From Paraburkholderia sp. NMBU_R16 (lineage in GTDB: Bacteria > Pseudomonadota > Gammaproteobacteria > Burkholderiales > Burkholderiaceae): a stretch of DNA of 64,000 bases. The stretch is taken from the NCBI RefSeq assembly GCF_013282575.1, contig NZ_JAAAYE010000027.1:23358-87357 (forward strand), written 5' to 3'. Positions within the stretch are counted from its first letter, which is position 1; every line of letters begins with the position of its first letter. The position numbers and the translations under genes are program-made. Shown here one piece after another: positions 1 to 9,553 of the stretch. The notes under the pieces are model-generated. The model was not told the origin of the DNA and made no database searches. It saw only the letters and a program-made list of their open reading frames with translations.

Positions 1-3000
1 GACGTAACGCTGTCATAGGTCTGGCGATCGCCGTTGGCGAACGCGTGCAGCACATTGAACGCCACAAAAGGCTGCCAAGCGGCACCCAGCGCGTCCCAGG
101 TCCCGGAGAACCGGACACCGAACCTCGCCAGCACTGAATTGCCGCTGCCGAATGACACATTGGACGCACCGTCGTTGAGGTCCCGGATCGACAGATGCTG
201 GTAGACCAACTGGAGCTGCGGCTCCATCGTCAATCCATGTCCGATCGATAGCGGCAGACCGCCTTCGACCGAAGCGGTGACGGCAGTACCGTGCGTGCTC
301 GCATGGACGTTCTCGCTCGATGTCGCATCCGCCGTGAGCGCGCTGCCCGAAACGACGGTATCCGTATACCAGCCACTGGGCCCGATATGCGTCCAATACC
401 CGGCGAGGCTGTATGCGTTGACGGAAAGATGTCCGACGTCGGCGCCCTGGACGCCCGCTGCCGAGCCGCTTACGCCGCCCGTCGCGCGGGCCATGCCGAG
501 ATAGAAGCCGTAGTGGTTCCGGTGACCGCCCTCTGCCCCGTCCGCGTACACGTCGTGGCCGACTTGCAGCCCGCCCATCGAACCGTCGAATTGCGGGCTC
601 ACGTCGCCGCCCTCCGACAGCACGCTATGCGCACCCCAGACACGGCCCCACGCCGCGGGCACCGCGCCCTTCTCGCCGAGGAGCGATTGATCGCCCTGCC
701 GCTGATGGAACTCGTCGATTTGCATCCAGTCGAGCTGACGCATGACGCTCGGCATCTGCGCGTACAGCGCGACCTCGGGCCGGTACAGCGTGACCGGACT
801 GGCGCCGGCGGCTGGCAGCACGGGCGTGCCGGGTGCCGCGACGATATTGGCCGACGATGCGACGTTCGCGGCCGGCACCGTATTGCGGAGATACCAGTCC
901 TGCGAGGTGCCGGCCGTCACGCCACCCTTCACGAGGTAGTACTCGTACGCACCGGCCTTGACCACGCCGCCCGCCAACGCGAACGCACCGGCATCGGTGG
1001 TCGCGCCGTTGGTCGCCGCGACGACCTGGATACCGTTCGACACGGTCGGCGCGCCCTGGCCGCCGACGTTCGTCACCTTCAGCGTCGTCGAACCCGTCGC
1101 CGTCCCGCCGTTGACGACGAGCTTGTCCGACGCCGCGTTGTCCCCGGCGAGTACGGTATTGAGCGCGATCGTGCCGTTTTGTCCAACATAGCTGTTGACG
1201 TTCAGCGTGTTGCCGGCCTGAGCGCCACCGCCAAGTTGAACCCATCCCGCGTTCGTCAAAGTCCCGTTGATCGTAAAGCTGCCCTGCGTGCTGGCTGCGA
1301 CGGACGACTGCGCATGGCCCACCGCGATCGCGCTGCCTCGCGCAACTTTGGCGCTGGCGCCCGTCGCGGCCGCCGACAACGCATTCGCCACCGCGATCGT
1401 CCCATTGTTCGTGACGTTGCCGTTGACCGAGCCATAACCGCCGAGCGTGGCACCCGATGCGGCGGTCGCCGGCCCGGCCACCGACGCACCGGTATTCGAC
1501 GCGTCCCCGACGACGAGCGTGCCGGCCACCACCGACGTCGCACCCGAATAGGTATTGACGCCATCGAGCACGAGCGTACCCGTGCCGGTCTTGGTCAAGG
1601 CGCCGGCCCCGGTAATGCCTTGCGCGACGGTCGATTGGAATCCCTGCGTATCGATCGTGCCGCCATTCGACGTGATCGTCACCGCACGCGTACTGGCCAG
1701 ATCGAAGCTGCTGCCCAACTGGAGCGTGCCGCCGTCGAACGTCATGCCGCCCGACGTGCCGCCCAGGGCGCTATCCGTGGACACCGACAGCGTGCCCGCT
1801 TTCAGCACCGTGCCACCCGTGTAGGTGTTGCCTCCCGCCGCCGAAGGCGCGAGCGTCAGCGTACCCGCTCCGTCTTTTTCGACGACACCCGTACCGCTGA
1901 TCGTTCCGTTATAAACGCCGTCGACCCCTTGCTCGAACTGCACCAGGCCATTGTCGGTCACCGTCGGGGGCAGGCTCTGGGCGCTCGCCTGCAGCACGGC
2001 GGGCTGATCGACCGTCACGCTCCCCGTGAACTGCGAACCGTCGCCATTGAGCACGAGCGTGCCTTGCTGGACTTCGGCGGCGATCGAGCCGACCACTGCG
2101 CCGTTGACCGTCAGCGTCCCCGAGCCCGTTTTGTCGAGCGCGCCCGTTCCGTTGATCGTTTGATCGATCGTCGATTGGAAGCCCTGCGTGTCGATCGTTC
2201 CGCCATTCGAGGTGACCGAGATCGCTCGCGTATTGGCCGGATCGAAGCTGCTGCCCAACTGCAGCGTACCGCCGTCGAACGTCACACCGCCTGCGGTACC
2301 GCCGAGCGCGCTGTCGGCCGAAACGGAAAGCACGCCCTGCTTGAGCACGGTCCCGCCCGTGTAGGTATTGCCGCCGGCGGCGGTCGGAGCGAGCGTCAGC
2401 GTGCCAATGCCGTCTTTTTCGACGGCCCCTGTGCCGCTCAGAAGGCCCGTATAAGTCCCCGCCGTGTCTTGCTGGAATTGGACGAGACCGTTGTCCGTCA
2501 CGGCCAACGGCAAGCTTTGCGCACTCGCGCGCAACGTGCCGGCCGAGTCGACTTGCATCGCGCCGGTATATCCCGTGTTGGTGCCCGTCAGCACCAGCGT
2601 GCCTTGCTGAACCTCGGCCGAGGTCACACCCATGCTGCCGATCGAATTCGTGATCGTCCAGGTGCCACTATCCTTTTTCTGCAGCGTCTGGAAGCCGGTG
2701 ATCGTCGTCGGCAACGTGTCGCTGCCGGTGCCATTGAGCGTCAGCAGGTTGCTGCCGCCGCCGCCATTGATCGTGCCCGATACGCTCGAACCGGAGAACA
2801 TGTTCAATGTATCGTTGCCGCCCGCGAAAACCAGGTTGCCGATCACCTTGCCGAGATTGGTGAACACCACGGCGCCGTTGCCGGAAGCTCCCATCACGTT
2901 GTTGGGGGCCTGGATGACGCCGGTCGCGTTGTTGATGACCGTGTTCGAACCCGAGGTGTTCTGAAACCAGATAGCCGCGGAGTTGACGCCCCGGATCGTC

Positions 3001-3536
3001 CCGTTGTTGACGATCGTATTGCCGGTGCCTTCCGGGTTGACCGCCTCCGCAGTCGGTTGAGTGCCGTTGGACAATACGGTCGCGCCCTGTTCGACGGTCA
3101 GCGTGTTGTTACTGCGGAAATCGATCGTATTGCCGCCCGTGCCGTACGTGCCGGTGGTATTCGTCGAGGCGTTCTGCACGAGCGCGCCCGATTGCACCAC
3201 GATGTTCGCGTTGTCCGACAGCGCGATTGCGCTGGTGTTGCCGACGACGATCTGCGCGTTCGAGCCCACGGTCACCTGGGCGCCGGACGCGGTCGTCGGC
3301 CCGGTTCCGATCGTCGTCGTCCAAGGCGATGGCGCCGAGGTGTCGCACGTCGTCGTCGCACCCGACGTCGTGCAGTTCGCGTGAGCCAGCGCCGGAATCA
3401 GCGCGACGTAGCCCAGAACGGCAAGCGTCGTCGCCTTAGGGCGCAGGCGCGATGCGTCATTGGAAATTGGAGATCGAATCGCGCGTGATTTCGTACGATC
3501 AATCGTTGCTTGCCGAAGTAAATCTGAATTCCGCAT
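1..3536 (-). CDS. Autotransporter adhesin (type Va), C-terminus beyond window
   Basis: Reading from ATG 3536 (AGGA ribosome site about 8 nt upstream) the frame stays open to the window edge, giving about 1178 residues. An extended signal peptide of about 53 residues ends in PALAHA. The passenger (about 54-860) is Gly/Thr/Asn/Ser rich, poor in Lys and Cys, and carries autotransporter-associated repeats such as GTGALDKTGSGTLTVNG. This composition fits a secreted beta-helix. The passenger/barrel junction motif YEYYLVKGG...DWYLRN lies near residues 865-885, and the barrel with a WGRVWG segment follows and is cut by the edge. The protein should insert its barrel in the outer membrane and expose the passenger for adhesion or aggregation. 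The substrate is unknown. The passenger contains a precise 180-residue tandem duplication. No partner gene lies upstream within the window. Confidence 0.9.
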   Translation of the reverse strand, partial: MRNSDLLRQATIDRTKSRAIRSPISNDASRLRPKATTLAVLGYVALIPALAHANCTTSGATTTCDTSAPSPWTTTIGTGPTTASGAQVTVGSNAQIVVGNTSAIALSDNANIVVQSGALVQNASTNTTGTYGTGGNTIDFRSNNTLTVEQGATVLSNGTQPTAEAVNPEGTGNTIVNNGTIRGVNSAAIWFQNTSGSNTVINNATGVIQAPNNVMGASGNGAVVFTNLGKVIGNLVFAGGNDTLNMFSGSSVSGTINGGGGSNLLTLNGTGSDTLPTTITGFQTLQKKDSGTWTITNSIGSMGVTSAEVQQGTLVLTGTNTGYTGAMQVDSAGTLRASAQSLPLAVTDNGLVQFQQDTAGTYTGLLSGTGAVEKDGIGTLTLAPTAAGGNTYTGGTVLKQGVLSVSADSALGGTAGGVTFDGGTLQLGSSFDPANTRAISVTSNGGTIDTQGFQSTIDQTINGTGALDKTGSGTLTVNGAVVGSIAAEVQQGTLVLNGDGSQFTGSVTVDQPAVLQASAQSLPPTVTDNGLVQFEQGVDGVYNGTISGTGVVEKDGAGTLTLAPSAAGGNTYTGGTVLKAGTLSVSTDSALGGTSGGMTFDGGTLQLGSSFDLASTRAVTITSNGGTIDTQGFQSTVAQGITGAGALTKTGTGTLVLDGVNTYSGATSVVAGTLVVGDASNTGASVAGPATAASGATLGGYGSVNGNVTNNGTIAVANALSAAATGASAKVARGSAIAVGHAQSSVAASTQGSFTINGTLTNAGWVQLGGGAQAGNTLNVNSYVGQNGTIALNTVLAGDNAASDKLVVNGGTATGSTTLKVTNVGGQGAPTVSNGIQVVAATNGATTDAGAFALAGGVVKAGAYEYYLVKGGVTAGTSQDWYLRNTVPAANVASSANIVAAPGTPVLPAAGASPVTLYRPEVALYAQMPSVMRQLDWMQIDEFHQRQGDQSLLGEKGAVPAAWGRVWGAHSVLSEGGDVSPQFDGSMGGLQVGHDVYADGAEGGHRNHYGFYLGMARATGGVSGSAAGVQGADVGHLSVNAYSLAGYWTHIGPSGWYTDTVVSGSALTADATSSENVHASTHGTAVTASVEGGLPLSIGHGLTMEPQLQLVYQHLSIRDLNDGASNVSFGSGNSVLARFGVRFSGTWDALGAAWQPFVAFNVLHAFANGDRQTYDSVT
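1536..2615 (-). repeat. Two tandem 540-bp repeats inside the autotransporter
   Basis: The coding sequence starting at EVQQGTLVL (codon at 2615) recurs exactly 540 bp later (codon at 2075). Unit 1 is 2076-2615 and unit 2 is 1536-2075. Both units contain the same ordered landmarks: EVQQGTLVL, ASAQSLP, TDNGLVQF, EKDG.GTLTLAP, AAGGNTYTGGTVLK, GGTLQLGSSFD and TSNGGTIDTQGFQST. Divergence at scattered positions shows that the duplication is not brand new. Confidence 0.9.
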
Positions 3537-3726
3537 ATGCCCGTCCTGTTATCGCTTGTATTTGACGCTCGGCACTATATCGGAACCGTTTTTAAAGAAT
3601 TGCAAAGGATCGTAAAGCCTTTGGCTGATCGGCCAATTCGGCTTTTTGGCGGCGATTGAATTGCGTCGAATCAGGTGCGAACCGATTGCCGCGATGGCGA
3701 TTGCCCGCGTCTAGGGAATCGAATGC

Positions 3727-6192
3727 CTACTGAAGCGCGAGTCGGACGGCGATCACCGAGGGATCGTCCGAGGCGTGCATTTCGAAGCCGTTCGCTCTCG
3801 CAAGCGCCAGCATGGGTGCGTTTTCGCGCAGGATTTCTCCCGTCACGAAACGCGTGCCTCGAGTGCGCGCATAGTCGATTATCCGGGCGAGCAGCAATGT
3901 TCCGAGCCCTTTGCCCTTCATATCCGAGCGGACGGCTACGGCAAATTCGGCGCATTCATTATCCGGATCAGCGACAATTCGCACCACGCCAAACGTTTGC
4001 GCGTCTCCATTTGGGTCAATTTCCACCGCGATGAGGGCCATTTCGCGGTCATAATCGATTTGCGTCATACGCGCGAGTTGCGAGTGATCGAAGCCGCGCA
4101 CCGCGCCGAAGAACCGCAGCCGTAAATCGTCGGGCGACATGGCGGCAATCAATGCACGATGTGCCGCTTCGTCCTCGGGACGGATCGGGCGGATCGTCAA
4201 ACGCTTGCCCTTCCAGTCCAGCGTCTCTTCCAGATGGCGTGGGTAGGGCACGATTGCAAGACGTCCGCGCGAGCGCGCGATCCGCAATCGCGGGGCGACG
4301 AGCACGACGCGGTCCGGCATGACACGCAGCACCGCACTCATACCCGCGATCTGTTCGACCGCGCACACCATCTCCGAGAGCGCGGTAAGTGCCTGCAAAA
4401 GCGGCTCGACGGGCACACGATCCGCGTAAGGCGAGCGCGCGACGATTTCGCGTGCAAGAACGGGGTTGAGCGGCGGCAGACCATAGGTGCAAAACGGCGC
4501 AGGCACTCCATTCGTCGGGGGTGCCGTAAACCGAAACACGGGGCCGAAATCGGCATCGTCCTCGAGCTCGACCGTCACGTCGACGATCGCTTCGTCTTCG
4601 AACCGTTCGTCGAAGCTGGAAGTCCCGCCGTCGCCGCCGTCGCCTTGGCCTTCGTTCGCCTCGCTGCCCTGTGCCGACCGTGCCGTCGTTGCGGCCGCTT
4701 CGGATTCCGGCCGGCTCGAGACATGCGCCGCTACGCGCAGGCCGAAGCATTCGACGAGGCGCGCCGCTTCGTCGCCGTCGAACGCCGTCGTACCCGCCGC
4801 CACGGCGTCGCGGACGCGAGCCTGGATCGCCGCAAGCGCTACCGGCACGTGCGCCGGCAAGCCCTGCGGAGTTTGCATCAGCAACTCGCGGCCGAGCCGG
4901 TAATCGACGAGTCGTGCAAACGCGCGTGCGAGGCGATGCGGCGTCGAATGCACGGCGATGCCATGCGTACGCAACGCATCGCGCGCAGGCGCATCGAGTC
5001 CCCCGAAAAAGCAGGCGAGCATGCCGCGATGGGTAAAGCGCTGGCGCTCGATGAGGACGCGCGCCACCTCCTCGGCCGGTGCGCGATGTGTCGAGGCGTG
5101 CACGATAAACGCCGCACCCGTCTCGTCGTGCGGCGCAAGCGCATCGAGCGCACGGCCGAAATCCGCGGCATGAGCATCGTCACCCAGCAGCACCGGGTTG
5201 CTCGGCGTCACATGGGGCAAGGCCAACGCGAGCGCCTGCTTGGCGCCGTCGGACCATCGCGCGAGCTGAGCGCCGGCCGAAGCGAACGCATCGGATGCGA
5301 GCGCGGCCACCCCGCGGTCCGCCGCGATCAGTGTTGCGGTCGAACTTGCCGCAATGCGGCCGAGTCCGAGTGTTTCGATTTCGTCGAGCAGATCGTCGAG
5401 TGTTTCGACGCGCACCATGCCCGCACGGCGAAACGCCGCGGCATAAAGCGCATCGTCGGAATCGGCGCAGCCTGTGCGCAGCACGAGCACGGGCTTGCCG
5501 CGTGCCGCAGCGCGCGCGGCCGACATGAACTTGCGCGCGGCTCGCACGGTCGAGAGTTCGAGCAGGATGGCACGCGTCGCACCGTCGCTGGCCAGGTAAT
5601 CGAGCACGTCGCCCGCATCGACATCGGCCTCGCCGCCGAGCGCGATCGCATGCGAGAAGCCCAGACCTCGAGCATCGGCCCAGCCGAGCACCGCATTCGT
5701 CAGAGCATTCGATTGCGACACCCAGGCCACGCCACCGGGCTTGACGGTGCACGATGCGGCGCCCAGTTGCGCCCCGAGCGCTGGCGTGATGACGCCAAGA
5801 CTGCCCGGTCCTACGATGCGCAGCAAGTGCGGGCGGGCGGCGACGAGTACATCGCCGATGGCGGCCGACGCTTCGATACTGCGTGCGTCGCCGATCACGA
5901 TCGCCGCGCGCGCGCCCAGGCTGCCGAGCTTGTGCACGATGTCCGGCCATACCGCGCTCGGCGTGCAAAGCAACGCCACGCTTGGCGCTTCGGGGAGATC
6001 GGCCACATCGCCGAAAACGCGGTGACCGTCGAGCTCGTCGTATTTCGGGTTGACGGGCCACACGGGACCGGAGAAACCGCCGGCCAGCACGCGCTGCCAG
6101 ACGATGGCGCCCAGGCTGCCCGGGCGAGAGGACGCGCCGATCACCGCGACCGATTGGGGCTTGAAAAGCGCATCGAGATTGCGGATGGTCAT
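3727..6192 (-). CDS. Pat-type acetate-CoA-ligase-like / GNAT acetyltransferase
   Basis: This 821-residue fusion resembles the YfiQ/PatZ/Pat protein-lysine acetyltransferases that acetylate and inactivate acetyl-CoA synthetase. An N-terminal CoA-binding Rossmann domain has GASSRPGSLG at 19-28, followed by a succinyl-CoA-ligase-like region to about 450. The middle ATP-grasp-like part (about 470-650) is short and interrupted by a low-complexity Gly/Glu/Ser stretch. A C-terminal GNAT domain (about 655-815) has the acetyl-CoA loop KGKGLG at 759-764. Family members are usually near 880-900 residues, so the missing length falls in the ATP-grasp part. Substrates are inferred from the family. It is divergent from the PhoD-type gene across a 269-nt intergenic region. 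Confidence 0.88.
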   Translation of the reverse strand: MTIRNLDALFKPQSVAVIGASSRPGSLGAIVWQRVLAGGFSGPVWPVNPKYDELDGHRVFGDVADLPEAPSVALLCTPSAVWPDIVHKLGSLGARAAIVIGDARSIEASAAIGDVLVAARPHLLRIVGPGSLGVITPALGAQLGAASCTVKPGGVAWVSQSNALTNAVLGWADARGLGFSHAIALGGEADVDAGDVLDYLASDGATRAILLELSTVRAARKFMSAARAAARGKPVLVLRTGCADSDDALYAAAFRRAGMVRVETLDDLLDEIETLGLGRIAASSTATLIAADRGVAALASDAFASAGAQLARWSDGAKQALALALPHVTPSNPVLLGDDAHAADFGRALDALAPHDETGAAFIVHASTHRAPAEEVARVLIERQRFTHRGMLACFFGGLDAPARDALRTHGIAVHSTPHRLARAFARLVDYRLGRELLMQTPQGLPAHVPVALAAIQARVRDAVAAGTTAFDGDEAARLVECFGLRVAAHVSSRPESEAAATTARSAQGSEANEGQGDGGDGGTSSFDERFEDEAIVDVTVELEDDADFGPVFRFTAPPTNGVPAPFCTYGLPPLNPVLAREIVARSPYADRVPVEPLLQALTALSEMVCAVEQIAGMSAVLRVMPDRVVLVAPRLRIARSRGRLAIVPYPRHLEETLDWKGKRLTIRPIRPEDEAAHRALIAAMSPDDLRLRFFGAVRGFDHSQLARMTQIDYDREMALIAVEIDPNGDAQTFGVVRIVADPDNECAEFAVAVRSDMKGKGLGTLLLARIIDYARTRGTRFVTGEILRENAPMLALARANGFEMHASDDPSVIAVRLALQ

Positions 6193-6461
6193 GAGCGATC
6201 CCTCGTTCGGAAAAAGGCACGGGACCTGCGTTGCGGCGGGAGCACGAAGACACGCTTCGCCGCAGCTCGGGTTGCGTCAGTTTAGCGAACGAAAGCGGGT
6301 TGTCACGAGTTTCCGAGTGCGACGCATCGCGTTAGCCTCATCGATCGATTGCCCGCTGTCCTTCCAAGAGCCGGGAAGACTGCTGAGCGGCCGGCGTCGC
6401 GGTATGTTGCCGCATCCCGGTGCACTCGGTGCGTTGGGATCAATCGTCCTCGGGAGAATCG

Positions 6462-8276
6462 ATGGACCGTCGCCATTTTCTCGCGTCGTCGGCCTTCTTC
6501 ACGATTGCGGCCGCGACCGGCGCGCTGTTGCTTCCCGAGCCGGTCGACGCTGCAAGCGACGAAGTGCGCAAGCACCGATATCGGTTTGCCCAAGGGGTTG
6601 CAAGCGGTGATCCGCGCGATCGCTCGATCGTGTTCTGGACGCGCTGCGTACCCGAGTCGGAGACCGGCGGCGCCGCATCGCAAGGCACACGAGGCGTTGC
6701 GCGAACGGTCCCGTTGCGACTCGAGGTCTCGACGAGCGCCGACTTTTCAACGCTTGTCGCGAGGGTGCCGCTCAAGGCGCTATCGACCTACGACTTCACC
6801 GTGAGAGCGAAGGTGACGGCGCTCTCGCCGAAGACGACCTATCACTACCGCTTCGTTGCCGGCAATGATTCGAGTCCCACCGGCGCGGCACGCACCGCCC
6901 CGGATACTTCCGAGGCGAACGACCGGGTACGCTTTGCGTGGCTCACGTGCCAGGATTGGAGCGTCAATCATTGGCAGGCGATGAGCCTGATCGCCGCGGA
7001 AAGCGATCTGGATTTTGTCGTGCATGTGGGCGATTACATCTACGAAACAGTCGGCGGCGTAAGGCCCGAGGCCGCCGAAGCAGCGCATCCCCCGTTGCAG
7101 TTGCCCGACGGCAAACCGCTACCCGACGCGGGCCGCTATGCCGATTCGCTCGAAGACTACCGGCTGCTGTATCGGACCTATCGTACGGACCGGCGCCTGC
7201 AGACGCTGCATCGCCGGCTACCGATGATCGCGACATGGGACGACCACGAGTTCTCCGACGATTGCTGGCAGGACCATCAGGTGTACACGAACGAAGAGAG
7301 GCGGGAGACCGCACGCCGCCGCAATGCGAGTCGCGCGTGGGCCGAGTACATGCCGGTGGACTGGAGCGACGTGCGATTCGAACCGGACAATCCGTCCTAC
7401 ACCAACATTCGCATTTACCGCGACTTCCACTTCGGCACGCTGATGCATCTGGTCTTAACCGACGAGCGGCTTTATCGCGACGACCACATCGTGAGCGAGG
7501 CCGCCATTGCTCGCGCGCACCATCACGATCCGATCCGCGGCGACGACGCGGCCGGTTCGCGCTATTTCGTCGAGCAGGATGTACTGCATCGTGCGCAGAT
7601 CGAGGCGACGAAGAAACTCGGTCGCATCCCTTCCATGCTCGGGCCGGAGCAGAGTTCGTGGTGGAAGAACACGATGAAACGTTCGCCGGCCGTCTGGAAG
7701 GTATGGGGCAACGAGGTGATGTTGAACCGTCTGTGGGCCATGATGCCTGGCGCGCCTGAGACGCCGCCGGCACGTCTCGTCATCGATTGCGATGCGTGGG
7801 ACGGCTATCCGGCGCATAAGCATGAACTGCTCTCCTATTTGAAGGAGCACGGCATCCGTAACGTCGTCGCCATTACGGGAGACCTGCATGCATTTCAGTG
7901 CGGCGTCGTGCGCGACGATCCCGATCCCGCACAGGGCACACCGGTCATCGTCGATTTCGTCAGTGCGGGCATCAGCAGCACGTCGTTCTATACCTACATG
8001 AAAGCGGCATGGGGCCGTACGCCGCTTGCAGCGTTGGTATCCACGCCCGCCAAGTTCGATATGTTTCTGACGACCAATAATCCGGATCTGCGATACGTCG
8101 ATCACGATGCGCAGGGCTACGCTTCAGCCACCGTCACGCCGGATAGCTTCTCGGTCGTATTCACCAAAGTGAAGCGATTGAATGACGACGGCACCCCACC
8201 TGTCGATGCACTGCTTCAGCGCACGCGATTGACCGTCCCGAGGGATGCTGTCACCGTCGATGTCGAACAGCTCTAG
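6462..8276 (+). CDS. PhoD-family alkaline phosphatase/phosphodiesterase
   Basis: The chosen ATG at 6462 follows GGGAG by a normal spacing and begins MDRRHFLASSAFF, a twin-arginine signal with cleavage after VDAAS, so the protein is probably Tat-exported to the periplasm. The 604-residue product has the PhoD N-terminal Ig-like domain (RFAQGVASGDP near residues 45-55). It then has the metallophosphatase motifs HVGDYIYE, WDDHEFSDD and ITGDLHAF, which supply metal ligands. PhoD enzymes hydrolyse phosphate mono- and diesters when phosphate is scarce. An upstream in-frame start at 6420 would place residues before the Tat signal and is less likely. No clear Pho box was seen. Confidence 0.9.
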   Translation: MDRRHFLASSAFFTIAAATGALLLPEPVDAASDEVRKHRYRFAQGVASGDPRDRSIVFWTRCVPESETGGAASQGTRGVARTVPLRLEVSTSADFSTLVARVPLKALSTYDFTVRAKVTALSPKTTYHYRFVAGNDSSPTGAARTAPDTSEANDRVRFAWLTCQDWSVNHWQAMSLIAAESDLDFVVHVGDYIYETVGGVRPEAAEAAHPPLQLPDGKPLPDAGRYADSLEDYRLLYRTYRTDRRLQTLHRRLPMIATWDDHEFSDDCWQDHQVYTNEERRETARRRNASRAWAEYMPVDWSDVRFEPDNPSYTNIRIYRDFHFGTLMHLVLTDERLYRDDHIVSEAAIARAHHHDPIRGDDAAGSRYFVEQDVLHRAQIEATKKLGRIPSMLGPEQSSWWKNTMKRSPAVWKVWGNEVMLNRLWAMMPGAPETPPARLVIDCDAWDGYPAHKHELLSYLKEHGIRNVVAITGDLHAFQCGVVRDDPDPAQGTPVIVDFVSAGISSTSFYTYMKAAWGRTPLAALVSTPAKFDMFLTTNNPDLRYVDHDAQGYASATVTPDSFSVVFTKVKRLNDDGTPPVDALLQRTRLTVPRDAVTVDVEQL

Positions 8277-8280
8277 CGGG

Positions 8281-8916
8281 TCACCTCGAGGGCCATGCCA
8301 GCAGCTTGATGCCCGCCGCGCCGAATGCGACGGCAAGGCACCCTTCCAATACGCGGCGCGTTCGTATATAGAGCCGGCGAGCCGAATCCATGGAAAAGAG
8401 GAATGCGTAACCGCTGAAGACGAGCGATCCGATAACGGCGCAGCCGGGAATGACCGCGCCATGAGCGGACCCGAAGCGGCTGGACGAAAGCGCGACGATC
8501 GACACCCACACAAGGATCGCCTTCGGATTCGTCAAATGCAGTAATGCCCCTCGGATGTATAAGCCTCTGAGGGTGTCCGGCCGCCCCGCTTTCCGCATCA
8601 TAGCGGCAGCGGGTACGAGCGCGCTGCGCCCCGATTTGAAAGCCAACCAGAGAAGGTACAGCCCGCCAAAGACTTTGACTGCGACGATGAATTGGGAGTA
8701 AGCGACCAACGCCGCCGAGATACCGAGTTTCGCGACCGTCGCCCAGAACATGGACCCCGAAACGACGCCGAACGCGAACGCCAGCGCCGCCTTTCTGCCT
8801 TGATTGGCCGCGATGGACATGATCGCGAGATTGCTCGGGCCCGGGCTGGCGGTGCCGATGAAATAGGCGGTATAGGCGAGCAGCATGTCTGCGGAAAGAA
8901 ATGCGTTTGCGGACAT
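8281..8916 (-). CDS. LysE/RhtB family amino-acid exporter
   Basis: This 211-residue, strongly hydrophobic protein has the family signature TASPGPSNLAI near residues 22-32 and about six predicted membrane segments, the usual length and layout for LysE/RhtB exporters of amino acids or analogues. Its ATG sits 1 nt after the TGA of the upstream PaiB-like gene (TGACATG), so the two are translationally coupled. The exported compound cannot be read from sequence. Confidence 0.9.
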   Translation of the reverse strand: MSANAFLSADMLLAYTAYFIGTASPGPSNLAIMSIAANQGRKAALAFAFGVVSGSMFWATVAKLGISAALVAYSQFIVAVKVFGGLYLLWLAFKSGRSALVPAAAMMRKAGRPDTLRGLYIRGALLHLTNPKAILVWVSIVALSSSRFGSAHGAVIPGCAVIGSLVFSGYAFLFSMDSARRLYIRTRRVLEGCLAVAFGAAGIKLLAWPSR

Positions 8917-8917
8917 G

Positions 8918-9553
8918 TCAGGCCTTTTTCTCAGCCTCGGCCAACATCGCCTCGCTAATTGCGGTGTCGCCGCGCGCCTTCAGCGCGACAGCCGCCCCGC
9001 GAATATCGCGCGACTCCTTGTTCTGGCCGAGCTTGCTCTTGCCGATCAGCTGCGTGATATCGATTTGCAAGCCGACGATCGATTTGAGCATCGTATCGAT
9101 ATAGTCCTTCGGCGCATCCGACATCTTCCACGGCTCCGGCAGCGACGCCTCGTGCGTTCGGGTCAATCTGGCGACCACGCCGCGTACGTACCGCTCGTCG
9201 TCGTGGACGCGGATTCGGCCGTGTGCGTGGACGACGATGTAATTCCAGGTCGGCACCTGTTTGTGGAGCTCGTGCTTGCTCGGGTACCAGTTCGGCGAAA
9301 TGTAGGCGTCCCCGGCCCGGAAGACCACGAGCACCTCGTCGCCGTCGGCGATGTCCTGCCATACGGGATTGGCTCGCGCGACATGGGCGCGCAACACGCC
9401 GTACTCGCCTTCGCCGGCCGCCAGTTCGAACGGGATATGATTGGCGTCCAATCCGCTCTTACCGTGCGTAATCAGTGTGCCAAACGGATGTTGGACGATG
9501 CAGGCGTGCAGGTTTTCGATCCGGGATTCATTGAAAGCGGCTGGTATGTACAT
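8918..9553 (-). CDS. PaiB-family FMN-binding regulator-like protein
   Basis: The ATG at 9553 gives MYIPAAFNESR, the standard start of the PaiB family. The in-frame codons upstream lack family similarity. The 211 residues include HPFGTLITHGKSGLDANHIPFEL, here in two adjacent blocks of the split-barrel FMN-binding fold, and the conserved NPVW and NWYPSK segments. In Bacillus, PaiB affects protease and sporulation genes, but most family members have no known target. It is the first gene of a two-gene unit with the LysE-type exporter, suggesting a link to amino-acid or polyamine handling, which is inference only. Confidence 0.87.
   Translation of the reverse strand: MYIPAAFNESRIENLHACIVQHPFGTLITHGKSGLDANHIPFELAAGEGEYGVLRAHVARANPVWQDIADGDEVLVVFRAGDAYISPNWYPSKHELHKQVPTWNYIVVHAHGRIRVHDDERYVRGVVARLTRTHEASLPEPWKMSDAPKDYIDTMLKSIVGLQIDITQLIGKSKLGQNKESRDIRGAAVALKARGDTAISEAMLAEAEKKA

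Noticed and set aside
291..3488. A 1065-codon open frame on the plus strand
   Set aside because: It lies antisense to the autotransporter. Its Arg/His-rich composition is the usual mirror of a GC-rich gene, while the minus frame has a signal peptide, repeats and a barrel junction.
4159..6285. A 708-codon plus-strand frame
   Set aside because: Antisense shadow of the Pat-type gene, Arg/His/Ala-rich with no family features.
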